This document shows positions 4,712-11,677 of a stretch of 11,704 nt of DNA, piece by piece. The stretch lies in the NCBI GenBank assembly GCA_016781705.1, contig JADDPV010000035.1, positions 1 through 11,704 of the forward strand. The letters run 5' to 3'. The notes below the pieces were generated by a model. It had not been told where the DNA came from. It made no database searches and worked only from the letters and a program-made list of their open reading frames with translations. The translations under genes and the position numbers were made by a program. The stretch comes from Rubrobacter sp. (GTDB lineage: Bacteria > Actinomycetota > Rubrobacteria > Rubrobacterales > Rubrobacteraceae). How positions within the stretch are numbered: position 1 is the first letter of the stretch; the number at the start of each line of letters is the position of its first letter.

Positions 4712-5645
4712 ATCCGTCCATCCGCGCCGAGGTGGAGGATTCGGGGATGATGACGCGCAGCGCGTTGCGGGCGACGGAGAACTCCTCGGGTGTCTCGGTG
4801 ACGATCTCACCGTCCACGTTTATCTGCATCTCGGGCTCGGTCTCCAGCACGACCCGCCCGGTGCGGAAGTGGTCCACGCTCTCGGACCTGACGAAGTCGC
4901 CGCTCTTCAGGTAGCGTGCGACGCCGAAGAGGTCGCGCCTGCGCCCGAGCCTTATGGCGTACACGTCGAGGTCCCCGTCGTCTATCCCCGAGCCGGGCGC
5001 CACGACGAGACCGCCGCCGTAGAACCGCCCGTTGCCGACGGCGACCTGCAACAGCCTCTCGTACCGAACGTCCTCGTGGTTGCCGTCCGGGAAGTGGAGG
5101 CTGGCGGCGAAGGGCTCGTGCTGGAAGAATGCCCTCACCGCCGCCACCGGGTAAGCCAGGGCGCCTGCTCGCCTCTTGAGCATGGGCGAGAGGGCGCGGG
5201 TGACCCCGACGCTCAGGCCCGCGGAGGCCAGGTTCACGTAGTAGTTGCTCCCGGCGAGCCCCAGATCCACGTCAACGACGTTGCCGCGCGCGACCGTCTC
5301 GCAGGCCGCCTCCAGCGTGGTCGGTATCCCCAGAGTGCGGGCGAAGTCGTTGGCGGTGCCCAGAGGGAGGAGGCCCAAAGTGGTCTCCTGGTGGGCCAGG
5401 AAGTCCACGGTCGAAGAGACCGAGCCGTCTCCGCCACCGAGGATGATCGGGTCGTGTCCCTCCGAGACGGCATGGCTCACCGTCTCCGGGAGGCGCGCCG
5501 GATCGGAGAGCGCGTAGCTCGCGCCCACCTCTACTCCCAGGCGGCGCAAGATCCCCAGAGCCTTCTCGAAGGCCGCCTCCCCGGTGCGCGACCGGGCGTT
5601 CACTATGAGCGCCGCGCCCTTCACACGCCGGATTGTAGCCTCCAT
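4710..5645 (-). CDS. Diacylglycerol/lipid kinase of the YegS-LCB5-DagK family
   Basis: This enzyme family transfers phosphate from ATP to a lipid hydroxyl, usually diacylglycerol, recycling it to phosphatidic acid at the membrane. From ATG 5645 the protein is 311 residues, normal for the family. Visible motifs are the N-terminal strand ALIVNARSRTG (12-22), the nucleotide-binding IILGGGDGSVSSTVDFLA (67-84), the signature LLPLGTANDFARTLGIP (92-108), VDLGLAG, and the C-terminal-domain GNGRFYGGGLVVAPGSG followed by IDDGDLDVY (204-229). All key Gly/Asp positions are present. The start is uncertain: GTG 5624 would remove seven residues, and neither start has an ideally spaced ribosome-binding site. 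Frames further upstream are not kinase-like. It converges with the EamA gene and has no obvious operon partner. Confidence 0.92.
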   Translation of the reverse strand: MEATIRRVKGAALIVNARSRTGEAAFEKALGILRRLGVEVGASYALSDPARLPETVSHAVSEGHDPIILGGGDGSVSSTVDFLAHQETTLGLLPLGTANDFARTLGIPTTLEAACETVARGNVVDVDLGLAGSNYYVNLASAGLSVGVTRALSPMLKRRAGALAYPVAAVRAFFQHEPFAASLHFPDGNHEDVRYERLLQVAVGNGRFYGGGLVVAPGSGIDDGDLDVYAIRLGRRRDLFGVARYLKSGDFVRSESVDHFRTGRVVLETEPEMQINVDGEIVTETPEEFSVARNALRVIIPESSTSARMDG

Positions 5646-5730
5646 CGAGGCCGGCCGGAGGCATCCCGCGTCCGGGCGGCGAGGAACCGGGTAAGGTCTC
5701 CGGTGAAATGTCACCGAGCGAGGGGTTTCG

Positions 5731-5862
5731 TTGCTCTTGATGGTCGGGTACCGCAGGGACGAGGTCCACTTCGACGAGGAGGGCGCGGAGTACCTGGCGC
5801 ATCGGCTCCCCCGCTTGGTGAGGCGCGACCGCTCAGGCTGGACCCTAAGGCAAAGGTCATAG
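5731..5862 (+). CDS. Possible 43-aa hypothetical protein
   Basis: TTG at 5731 lies 5 nt after GAGGGG. The frame reads MLLMVGYRRDEVHFDEEGA, then EYLAHRLPRLVRRDRSGW, and ends at TAG 5860-5862. The composition is balanced and protein-like, unlike the opposite strand, where the frame is only an unlikely extension of the kinase gene. ATG 5740 is an alternative start without a well-spaced ribosome-binding site. No family is recognised. It may be the remains of a longer gene, since the region downstream is full of gene fragments. Confidence 0.35.
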   Translation: MLLMVGYRRDEVHFDEEGAEYLAHRLPRLVRRDRSGWTLRQRS

Positions 5863-5928
5863 ACAAGGTAAACCCGCGTTTCTGGCCCGCAGGTTATAGG
5901 GGAGCGTAGCGGAGCGAAGGAGGAGAAT

Positions 5929-6093
5929 ATGACCAGCCCGCCCGTGCCGCCGTTCGACGAGGAGAGCGTCCGCCGGAAGGTCAAGGCCGCCCAGGACGCT
6001 GGAACACCCGCGACCCGGAGAAGGTCGCCGGGGCGTACACCGAGGACTCGGAGTGGCGCAACCGCGACGAGTTCTTCAGCGGGCACGAAGGAG
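5929..6093 (+). pseudogene. Truncated SnoaL-like (DUF1348/NTF2-fold) gene
   Basis: A strong ribosome-binding site (AAGGAGG, 7 nt before ATG 5929) opens MTSPPVPPFDEESVRRKVKA, which matches the conserved N-terminus of DUF1348-type NTF2-fold proteins. After AAQDA one base is missing near 6000. In the shifted frame the family sequence continues as WNTRDPEKVAGAYTEDSEWR and then NRDEFFSGHE. Similarity stops near 6093, so only about 55 of the usual 150 or so residues remain. The gene is thus both frameshifted and truncated by the event that brought in the following fragments. The intact ATG and ribosome-binding site mean a nonsense fusion product could still be made. Confidence 0.75.
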
Positions 6094-6225
6094 GCGGCGT
6101 ACTTGACCCCGAAGCATGAATTCGAGCAAGACGTTAAGCGCGACGTGGAGGCCCGAGTCCGCCAAGGCGTCAAGGCCGTCCTCCAGGAGGAAGAGGAGGA
6201 GGTGGTGGTGGTGGTGGCCGGCTCC
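6094..6225 (+). pseudogene. Possible N-terminus of an IS256-like transposase
   Basis: In the frame continuing from 5929 the sequence becomes EAAYLTPKHEFEQDVKRDVE and then ARVRQGVKAVLQE. This resembles the helical N-terminus of Mutator/IS256-type transposases, where a similar stretch precedes the Glu-rich segment. It then runs into a Glu/Val low-complexity run caused by GAG and GTG triplets (about 6190-6220), and the similarity is lost. No terminal inverted repeats or catalytic DDE residues are present. The match is from memory of family style and is tentative. If correct, it marks the mobile-element insertion that broke the preceding gene. Confidence 0.28.
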
Positions 6226-6230
6226 TCGCA

Positions 6231-6569
6231 GAAGAAGGGTGCGGCTTACGCCGCTTTGCTCCGGGGGCTGTTGGTAGACGCCCCGCTTGTCGAGTTCGGT
6301 TCCCCCTGGAGGTCTTCGAGAAGGTGCTCGAGCACGAGCAAAAGGTTATGGTGATGATAAACGGCCTCTACGGGCTGTCGTCCGAAGAGGACGACTACGC
6401 GAGCCAGACCTTCCTGCAGTGGTTCGTGACGGAGCAGGTCGAGCAGGAGGAGAACGCCGGAGACGTGCTCGAGACGCTGAAGATGGTCGGCAGATCTAGC
6501 GAAGTGCTCTTCTTGCTCGATCGGGAGCTGGGAAGGTGCGAGGGCGATGGGCAACCGGAGCCATCCTAG
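6231..6569 (+). pseudogene. C-terminal remnant of a non-haem ferritin gene
   Basis: Bacterial ferritins store iron as a 24-subunit cage. The final 80 residues are clear: VLEHEQKVMVMINGLYGL, then EEDDYASQTFLQWFVTEQVE, then ENAGDVLETLKMVG and LFLLDRELG. These are helices C-E of the FtnA-type four-helix bundle, with family ferroxidase-site positions in EHEQ and QWFVTEQ. Upstream, EFGSP is in another frame, as if one C were lost from the run at 6302-6306, and RRVRLTP is in a third frame. Helices A and B, with the remaining iron ligands, are missing. The 81-aa frame from ATG 6324 has no ribosome-binding site and could not form a ferritin alone. Its end overlaps the start of the Nudix gene by 23 nt. 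Confidence 0.8.
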
Positions 6570-7227
6570 AGGGAACGCCCCGAACGCTCTCGCGGCGTGG
6601 TTGCGAGAGGCTGTGGCAAGACCGCTTGCGGGCTGGCGCGAGGTGTACGAGGACTTCTCGCCCGTAGACCTTGCCACCGGGGAGCGGCGCCCTCGGGCAC
6701 CGGGGCCGGGGGAGAGAGCGCGCCGGGTGGCGGTGCTGGTGCCTGTCCTGCTCGGGCCAGAGGGGGCGAGGGTCGTCTACACGCTGAGGACCGGGGGCCT
6801 CAAGGACCACGCCGGGCAGGTCTCGTTCCCGGGCGGGAGCGCGGAGCCCGAGGACGGCTCGCTCCTGGAGACGGCCTTGCGGGAGGCCGAAGAAGAGTTG
6901 GACCTGCGGCGGGACCTCGTCGAGGTGGTCGGGGAGCTGGACGAGGTGTACATCCCCCCGAGCCGCTTCCTGGTCAAACCGTTCGTGGGGCTTCTGCCGC
7001 CGGAGGCGGACATGGTCCTCGCGCCGGAAGAGGTCGAGACTATCTTCTGCGTCCCGCTCGAGGAGCTCGCGTCTCCTGGGGTCTCCGGGAAGATAAGGCT
7101 GGAAAGGGAGGGGCACGTCCTCGAGGCGCGCACTTTCTTGGTTGGAGGGTACGAGGTCTGGGGCGCAACCGCCGCCATCACCGCCGGGCTCCTGGCCCGC
7201 CTGGGCTGGAGACCGCCGGCCTCCTGA
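6547..7227 (+). CDS. Nudix hydrolase, CoA pyrophosphatase (NudL/YeaB) type
   Basis: This family cleaves CoA and its derivatives to 4'-phosphopantetheine and 3',5'-ADP in the cytosol. The 226-residue protein shows the CoA-specific signature LKDHAGQVSFPGG (85-97) running into the Nudix box, which ends ETALREAEEELDL (108-120) and contains the catalytic REAEEE metal-binding core. The final Gly of the classical box is replaced by Asp, as variation at this site is usual in the family. YIPPSRFLVKPFVG and the C-terminal VWGATAAITAGLL also fit. ATG 6547 lies inside the end of the ferritin remnant, with GGAAGG 10 or more nt upstream and GAGGG immediately upstream, so the ribosome-binding site is imperfect. 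An N-terminal stretch of about 30 residues before the domain is poorly conserved, and the true start could be further in. Confidence 0.88.
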   Translation: MGNRSHPRGNAPNALAAWLREAVARPLAGWREVYEDFSPVDLATGERRPRAPGPGERARRVAVLVPVLLGPEGARVVYTLRTGGLKDHAGQVSFPGGSAEPEDGSLLETALREAEEELDLRRDLVEVVGELDEVYIPPSRFLVKPFVGLLPPEADMVLAPEEVETIFCVPLEELASPGVSGKIRLEREGHVLEARTFLVGGYEVWGATAAITAGLLARLGWRPPAS

Positions 7228-7276
7228 CTCCCCTGCGCTCCCTGTATGCTGCTTCGCCGACGCGACGCGCACGAGG

Positions 7277-8506
7277 ATGCTACGCTCTGCATCCGTGGCG
7301 CGAACGGTCGAGAAGAGGGGCAGAGAGGGGGGGTGGGGGGAGGACCGGTCGCGTCGTCCGGTGTGGAAGGACCACAACCTGCACGTCGTCTGGGGCGTGA
7401 CGCTGATGGCGGTCCTGGGCTCGTCCAGCATCTCGCCGGCCTTCCCGAGGATGACGCAGGAGCTCGGGGTCTCGCCGGGACAGGTGGGGCTCCTGATCAC
7501 GGTCTTCACCCTCCCGGGCGTCTTTCTCACGCCGGTCGCGGGCGTCCTCTCGGACAAGCTCGGCCGCAAGAAGGTCCTGGTCCCCTCCTTGCTCCTTTTC
7601 GCCCTCGCCGGCGGCTCCTGCATGCTGGCTCGCAGCTTCGAGTTGCTGCTGGCGCTGCGCGTCGCTCAGGGCGTCGGCGCGGCGGCCCTCGGGGCGACGA
7701 ACGTCACCCTCATAGGCGACCTCTTCGAGGGGCGCGAGCGCACGGCGGCTCTGGGCTACAACTCCAGCGTCCTCTCCGTCGGCACCGCGAGCTACCCGGC
7801 CATCGGCGGGGCTCTGGCGACCTTCGGCTGGTACTATCCGTTCGCGCTGCCGTTGCTGGCGCTCCCCATCGCCGTCCTGGTCCTGTTCTCGCTGCACAAC
7901 CCCGAGCCGCACAACGACCAGAAGCTCCAAGAGTACTTCCGGAGCGTGTGGGGCGCCGTGAAGAACAGGACGGTTGTGGGGCTCTTCGCGGGCAGCCTCG
8001 TCACCTTCATAGCGCTCTTCGGACCGCTCATCGTGTACCTGCCGATCCTGATGAACGAGCGGTTCGGGGCGAGCCCGCTGGTCATTGGCCTGGTCGTCGC
8101 GAGCACCTCGGTGGTCACGGCGCTAACCTCCTCACAGGTGAGCCGCCTCACTGCCCACTTCTCCGAGAAGTGGCTCGTGCGCTCCTCTTTCTTGCTCTAC
8201 GCCGTCGCTTTGAGCCTCGTGCCGCTCATGCCCTCCGTGTGGTTTCTGGTCTTGCCGACCGTGATCTTCGGGGTCGCCCAGAGCCTCAACCTCCCCAACG
8301 CCTTCTCGCTCCTGAACGAGGCCGCCCCCGACGAGAACCGGGGCGCGTTCATCTCCCTGAACAGCACCATCCTCAGGCTCGGTCAGACTCTGGGGCCGGT
8401 GCTCATGGCCGCGGCGGTCGTCCCCTTCGGCCTGACCGGCGCATACCTCGCCGTTGGCGCTCTGGCCGCCTCGATGTTCCTCGTCGCCCTCGCCCTGATC
8501 CGGTGA
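7277..8506 (+). CDS. Major facilitator superfamily transporter (12-TM, efflux-like)
   Basis: From ATG 7277 the protein is 409 residues with about twelve hydrophobic segments, a standard MFS size. Motif A, GVLSDKLGRKKVL (about 89-101), lies between helices 2 and 3 as expected, and TLPGVFLTPVAG precedes it. A long central loop (HNPEPHNDQKLQEYF) separates the two halves. Start-of-domain sequences like SSSISPAFPRMTQELGVSPG are typical of drug:H+ antiporters (DHA1/DHA2-like), so proton-driven export of small molecules is likely, with unknown substrate. The start is uncertain. GAGG directly abuts the ATG, and GTG codons nearer the first helix (for example PVWKDHN, about 7361) are alternatives. The N-terminal 30 residues are basic and low-complexity. 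The gene follows the Nudix gene by 49 nt and may be co-transcribed. Confidence 0.88.
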   Translation: MLRSASVARTVEKRGREGGWGEDRSRRPVWKDHNLHVVWGVTLMAVLGSSSISPAFPRMTQELGVSPGQVGLLITVFTLPGVFLTPVAGVLSDKLGRKKVLVPSLLLFALAGGSCMLARSFELLLALRVAQGVGAAALGATNVTLIGDLFEGRERTAALGYNSSVLSVGTASYPAIGGALATFGWYYPFALPLLALPIAVLVLFSLHNPEPHNDQKLQEYFRSVWGAVKNRTVVGLFAGSLVTFIALFGPLIVYLPILMNERFGASPLVIGLVVASTSVVTALTSSQVSRLTAHFSEKWLVRSSFLLYAVALSLVPLMPSVWFLVLPTVIFGVAQSLNLPNAFSLLNEAAPDENRGAFISLNSTILRLGQTLGPVLMAAAVVPFGLTGAYLAVGALAASMFLVALALIR

Positions 8507-8561
8507 AGAAGCTGATCAGCGCGTCAGCCTGACAACAGGAGGTCGGTAGACAAACCTGTCG

Positions 8562-8599
8562 CGCGAAGCCGTGCCTCACGGTTCAGTGCAGGGTTCGCG
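8562..8599. repeat. Two-tier hairpin downstream of the MFS gene
   Basis: An outer 6-bp stem (CGCGAA 8562-8567 with TTCGCG 8594-8599) encloses a 5-bp hairpin (CCGTG 8569-8573 with CACGG 8577-8581, loop CCT). The palindrome GCTGATCAGC and GTCAG/CTGAC lie just after the MFS stop. No T-run follows, so this is not a classical terminator. The 280-bp gap between the MFS and DUF2339 genes holds only these structures and repeat copy 2. Confidence 0.35.
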
Positions 8600-8637
8600 T
8601 AGCCGTATAGTGCACAGCGAAGGTTACGTTGGGCGAG

Positions 8638-8672
8638 AGCTGACCAGCCGAAATGCTGGCAGCCTTATAGCT
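8638..8672 (+). repeat. Intergenic repeat, copy 2
   Basis: This 35-bp element begins AGCTGACCAGCCGAAAT and ends CAGCCTTATAGCT. It is similar to copy 1 at 4675-4711 along its whole length and is flanked by AGCT at both ends. It can form a 5-bp hairpin (CCAGC with GCTGG) from different pairing partners than copy 1. It lies in a non-coding gap, as copy 1 does. Confidence 0.5.
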
Positions 8673-8786
8673 CTTTTGGAACCAGACGGGGTCGCTAAAT
8701 GGCTCCGCAAGACCGACGCGCCGCGACCGGCCCGGCCTTAGACTGGGCGCGAACCGAACGGACTACTCCGACGAGAGGCGGCAGCG

Positions 8787-10652
8787 GTGGACGAGCGGCG
8801 CGGTACCGGAACGTTGGAAGAGCGCGTGAGGCGTCTCGAAAACGAAAACGAGGAGATTCGTAGAGAGCTGCGCTACACGCTGCGGCGGGTGAACCGCCTG
8901 CTCGCCGAGGGGGGAAGCGACGCTCCTCAAACGGTCGCGCCGCGACCGGCCCCGCAACCGCCCGGCTCCGCGCCGCGGGGAGTGGACGAGGCTCCCGCTG
9001 CAACTTCTCCACGCGCCGCGTCCGTGACCGATCTTCGGGGGGAGGGGCGGAGGTTCTGGGCGTTGGCGGATCTGAGAGGTTTACGCAGCGGGGAGTGGTG
9101 GTTGAACAAGGTCGGGATCGGGCTGCTCCTGCTCGGGCTGGCGTTCCTCTTTATGCTCGCCGTGGAGCGCGGCTGGATCGGGCCAGCCGTGCGGGTGGGC
9201 TTCGGGTTGGCGGTCGGCGGGGTGTTGCTCGCGCTTGGCCTCTTCGTCCGCGAGCGTCGCCGGGCGTTCTCGCAGGTGCTGCTCGGCGGCGGCATGGGGG
9301 CGCTGTACACGAGCGGCTTCGCCGCGTTCCAGCTCTACCACCTCGTCCCCTACCCGGTCGCCTTCGCGTTCATGGTCGGCGTCACCCTCCTGGCGTTCGC
9401 CCTCGCGCTCCGCCAGGACGGCGTGACGCTCTCCCTGATCGGCGCTACAGGCGGCCTCGGGACACCGTTCCTCCTGTACACCGATTCTGGCACTTTGAGC
9501 GGGCTCGTCCTCTACACCTGCCTCGTCCTCGCGGGCGCCGGGGGCGTCTACCTGTACCGCGGGTGGGCCTCGCTGCTCGCCGTCTCCTTCGCGGGAGGCT
9601 GGGCGGTGTTCCTGATCGGGTACGCTAGCAGCTCGCTCCTCCTCGAACCTCGACCCTCCCCGGACGAGCGTCCCATCCTGCAACTCGGCGTGACCTTCGC
9701 CTGGCTCCTCTTCACCCTCGCTCCGACCGCGCGCGAGTTCCTTGGGAACGTCGAGGACGACCGCGGTCGTCTCGCCGGCCCGGCGGGCGCCGTGCGTCGC
9801 GCGCTCCTGGTCTCCGGGCCGCTCGTAGCGCTTGGGTTCACGGAGGCTATCTGGCAGCTCTCCGCAACCGAGCTCGGTTGGGTCGTCCTCTCCGGCGCCG
9901 CCCTCTACGCGCTCGGCGCGCTCGCTCTGCGGCGCTCCGGGAAACGTTCTACCGCCTACGTCCACGGCCTGGTCTCCCTCCTGCTCCTGACGCTCGCTTT
10001 CGTCCTGACGTTGCGTGAGGGCACGCTACTCTTCACCCTCGCCGCCGAAGCCGCCACCCTGCACTTCCTCTCCCGGCGGTTCCACGACAGGATCGTCTCG
10101 GTTGAGGCCCACCTCCTTTCGCTCGTCGTCGCGGTCTGGCTCTCCGGACGGCTCCTGGGCGGCATCCTGGAGGCGACCCCCGGGGCGGGAGGGCCAGCGC
10201 TGCTCGATGCCCGCACGGCCCTCGACCTCGCGGTCATCGCTTCCGGCTTCGTCTCGTCGGTTGCCGTGTTGCCCCGGAGGCTAGATCTCGCGTACCGGAT
10301 CGCCTCGCACGCGGCGCTGCTGGCCCTCCTCTGGCGTGAGCTCTCGTTATTGCCGGGCGGCGGGGCCTGGGTCACCGTCGCCTGGGGCCTGTATGCAGTC
10401 GGGCTGCTCGCCACCGGGCTCCGGCTGGGACGTACCTCGCTCGTCCGCGGTGGCATGGCGACACTCTTCGTGGTAGTCGGCAAGCTCTTCCTGGTAGACC
10501 TCTCCGAGGTCGAGCCGGCCGTGCGTGTCGTCCTGTTCCTGGGCTTCGGCGGCCTCTTCCTCGCCCTGAGCTACTATCTGCAAGGGCTCTGGCGAACGGG
10601 AGCAGAGGAGGGCGCGGACAGCCGCTCCGATCCAACCGGAGGACACTCGTGA
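8787..10652 (+). CDS. Large polytopic membrane protein, DUF2339 type
   Basis: GTG 8787 follows GAGAGGCGGC at a workable distance. The 621-residue protein starts with a coiled coil (TLEERVRRLENENEEIRREL, about 9-38). A Pro/Ala-rich linker follows, then WWLNKVGIGLLLLGLAFLFM near residue 102 begins a nearly unbroken series of a dozen or more membrane helices to the C-terminus. The first-helix Trp pair, the Gly-rich LLGGGMGALYTSGFAAFQLY and the SLIGATGGLGTPFLL stretch are typical of DUF2339 proteins, which are predicted inner-membrane proteins of unknown function in many bacteria. The length and architecture are complete. A short acidic, Ser-rich tail ends the protein. It stands alone, so context offers no hint of its role. 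Confidence 0.85.
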   Translation: MDERRGTGTLEERVRRLENENEEIRRELRYTLRRVNRLLAEGGSDAPQTVAPRPAPQPPGSAPRGVDEAPAATSPRAASVTDLRGEGRRFWALADLRGLRSGEWWLNKVGIGLLLLGLAFLFMLAVERGWIGPAVRVGFGLAVGGVLLALGLFVRERRRAFSQVLLGGGMGALYTSGFAAFQLYHLVPYPVAFAFMVGVTLLAFALALRQDGVTLSLIGATGGLGTPFLLYTDSGTLSGLVLYTCLVLAGAGGVYLYRGWASLLAVSFAGGWAVFLIGYASSSLLLEPRPSPDERPILQLGVTFAWLLFTLAPTAREFLGNVEDDRGRLAGPAGAVRRALLVSGPLVALGFTEAIWQLSATELGWVVLSGAALYALGALALRRSGKRSTAYVHGLVSLLLLTLAFVLTLREGTLLFTLAAEAATLHFLSRRFHDRIVSVEAHLLSLVVAVWLSGRLLGGILEATPGAGGPALLDARTALDLAVIASGFVSSVAVLPRRLDLAYRIASHAALLALLWRELSLLPGGGAWVTVAWGLYAVGLLATGLRLGRTSLVRGGMATLFVVVGKLFLVDLSEVEPAVRVVLFLGFGGLFLALSYYLQGLWRTGAEEGADSRSDPTGGHS

Positions 10653-10764
10653 GGGGTGAGGCGGCGCGGCCGATGGCGGCTTTGCACGGGGGAGGTTGAT
10701 GTTGCTGGGCCGGGCGGGGCGATCATCTACCCTTGTTTCTCGCTGTCCTGTGCGGCGGATCGGG

Positions 10765-10779
10765 TTTCGCTACGCGAAA
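10765..10779. repeat. Small hairpin between DUF2339 gene and pseudogene
   Basis: TTTCGC and GCGAAA pair perfectly around TAC. A G-G mismatch and two further pairs could extend the stem. There is no T-run, so termination is doubtful. Nothing else is evident in the 167-bp gap at 10653-10819. Confidence 0.3.
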
Positions 10780-10819
10780 GCCAACGCTTTCATCGTAAGA
10801 GCCCGCCGGAGCGCCGCGG

Positions 10820-11604
10820 ATGTTTGACCGCCTCCTGCGCGCGGAGGTCGCCGGCCATCCTTATCCCCTGCTGCCGTTCGCTACCGTGAGCAGGATGCAC
10901 CTCTATAGTTTCCCTTCGCCGACTCCAACTACGATCTGGCGGCGTCCACCTCCTCCCCGTCGAGAAATCATCGGGCTCGAAGCCCTCCGCGAGACCGTCG
11001 AAAGCTTACCCATCGTGATGGCGTCGAGGTGGACCTCGTCACCCACGAGGCGAAAAAGTTCTTCAACCTCCTCCTCAAGCGTAACGGCTACGTGCTGAAG
11101 CAGCTCTACTCGCCGCTCGTCGTCCACACCGCGCTCGAGCACGAGGGGCTTGAGAGTCTCGCCCGCAGCTGCATAACCCGCCATCGCGTCCACCACTACC
11201 TCGGATCCACGGACGATCAATGGAGGCTGTTCGAGAAGGAACCCCCGCGCCGCGTCAAGCCGCTCTTGCACACCTACCGCGTGCTCTTTACCGGCCTCCA
11301 CCTGATGCGCACTGGCGAGGCCGACCTCCGGCGCTTTGATGAGGGGCACGGGTTACCCCGGCTCCCCGACGTCATCGCCCGCTAGGTCACCGGACCCGAA
11401 TATTCCACGCTGGAAGACGCTAGCGACTCCTTCCACCGCCGCAAGTTCGAGCGGTTGCGTGGCGAGCTGGAAGACACGCGGGACGGGACCCGCCTGCCGG
11501 AGGCCCTGTCGGCGAAGGCGGCCCTGAGCGACCTCCTTGTGTGGCTGCGTCTCGAAGTCGGGCGACGAGAGGCGTCACCAAACGCCCGTACCCGGCCAAA
11601 CTGA
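10820..11604 (+). pseudogene. Degraded nucleotidyltransferase gene
   Basis: GGAG lies 8 nt before ATG 10820, which opens MFDRLLRAEVAGHPYPLLPF. Then comes VSRMHLYSFPSP, where nucleotidyltransferases of the COG3541-like group have a Gly-Ser...Tyr-Gly catalytic motif. The following DSNYDL lies in another frame, in place of an expected Asp-x-Asp. Further pieces switch frames: GVHLLPVEK, then IIGLEALRETVE, then HRDGVEVDLVTHEAKKFFNL. From about 11020 one frame is continuous (LLKRNGYVLKQLYSPLVVHT, TYRVLFTGLHLMRTGE) to an in-frame TAG at 11383-11385. The frame then resumes GPEYSTLEDA and FHRRKFERLRGELED to TGA 11602. At least three frameshifts, one nonsense codon and apparently altered catalytic residues show it is dead. 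The ancestor was about 260 residues. Confidence 0.82.
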
Positions 11605-11621
11605 ACCCCGTACGCGGGGTT
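11604..11621. repeat. 7-bp hairpin after the pseudogene
   Basis: AACCCCG (11604-11610) and CGGGGTT (11615-11621) pair perfectly around TACG. It begins at the last base of the pseudogene stop. The following bases are AGAAACGG, with no T-run, so if it terminates transcription it does so without the usual tail. Confidence 0.45.
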
Positions 11622-11632
11622 AGAAACGGTAG

Positions 11633-11677
11633 TTATCCACAATATATTGTGGATAGCGGACGAGATTCGGTGGATAA
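11633..11677. promoter_or_regulatory. DnaA-box cluster, probable origin or dnaA-promoter edge
   Basis: TTATCCACA at 11633-11641 is the perfect DnaA box. TGTGGATAG at 11648-11656 is an inverted box with one mismatch. Together they form a perfect 22-bp palindrome (11634-11655) with an ATATAT centre. GGTGGATAA at 11669-11677 is a third, inverted box with one mismatch. The surrounding 80 bp is much AT-richer than the rest of the window. DnaA, the replication initiator, binds such boxes at oriC and upstream of dnaA. No dnaA, dnaN, rpmH or plasmid rep gene is inside the window, so the assignment depends on what lies beyond 11704. Confidence 0.68.

Noticed and set aside
4869..5909. 346-codon open frame on the plus strand
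   Set aside because: It lies opposite the lipid kinase, whose motifs are clear on the minus strand. The plus-strand translation has no domain and is Arg/Val/Gly-rich, as expected for the complement of GC-rich coding DNA.
5929..6354. Genuine 141-aa protein
   Set aside because: The frame joins pieces of different families, and the continuation of the first family lies in another frame.
6496..7623. 375-codon open frame on the minus strand
   Set aside because: It crosses the Nudix and MFS genes on the opposite strand and has Arg/Pro-rich composition with no motif.
7280..7930. 216-codon open frame on the minus strand
   Set aside because: It is antisense to the MFS transporter, is rich in Arg/Glu/Gly/Gln and has no ribosome-binding site.
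9081..9965. 294-codon open frame on the minus strand
   Set aside because: It is the complement of the DUF2339 gene and is low-complexity Glu/Arg/Gly/Ala.
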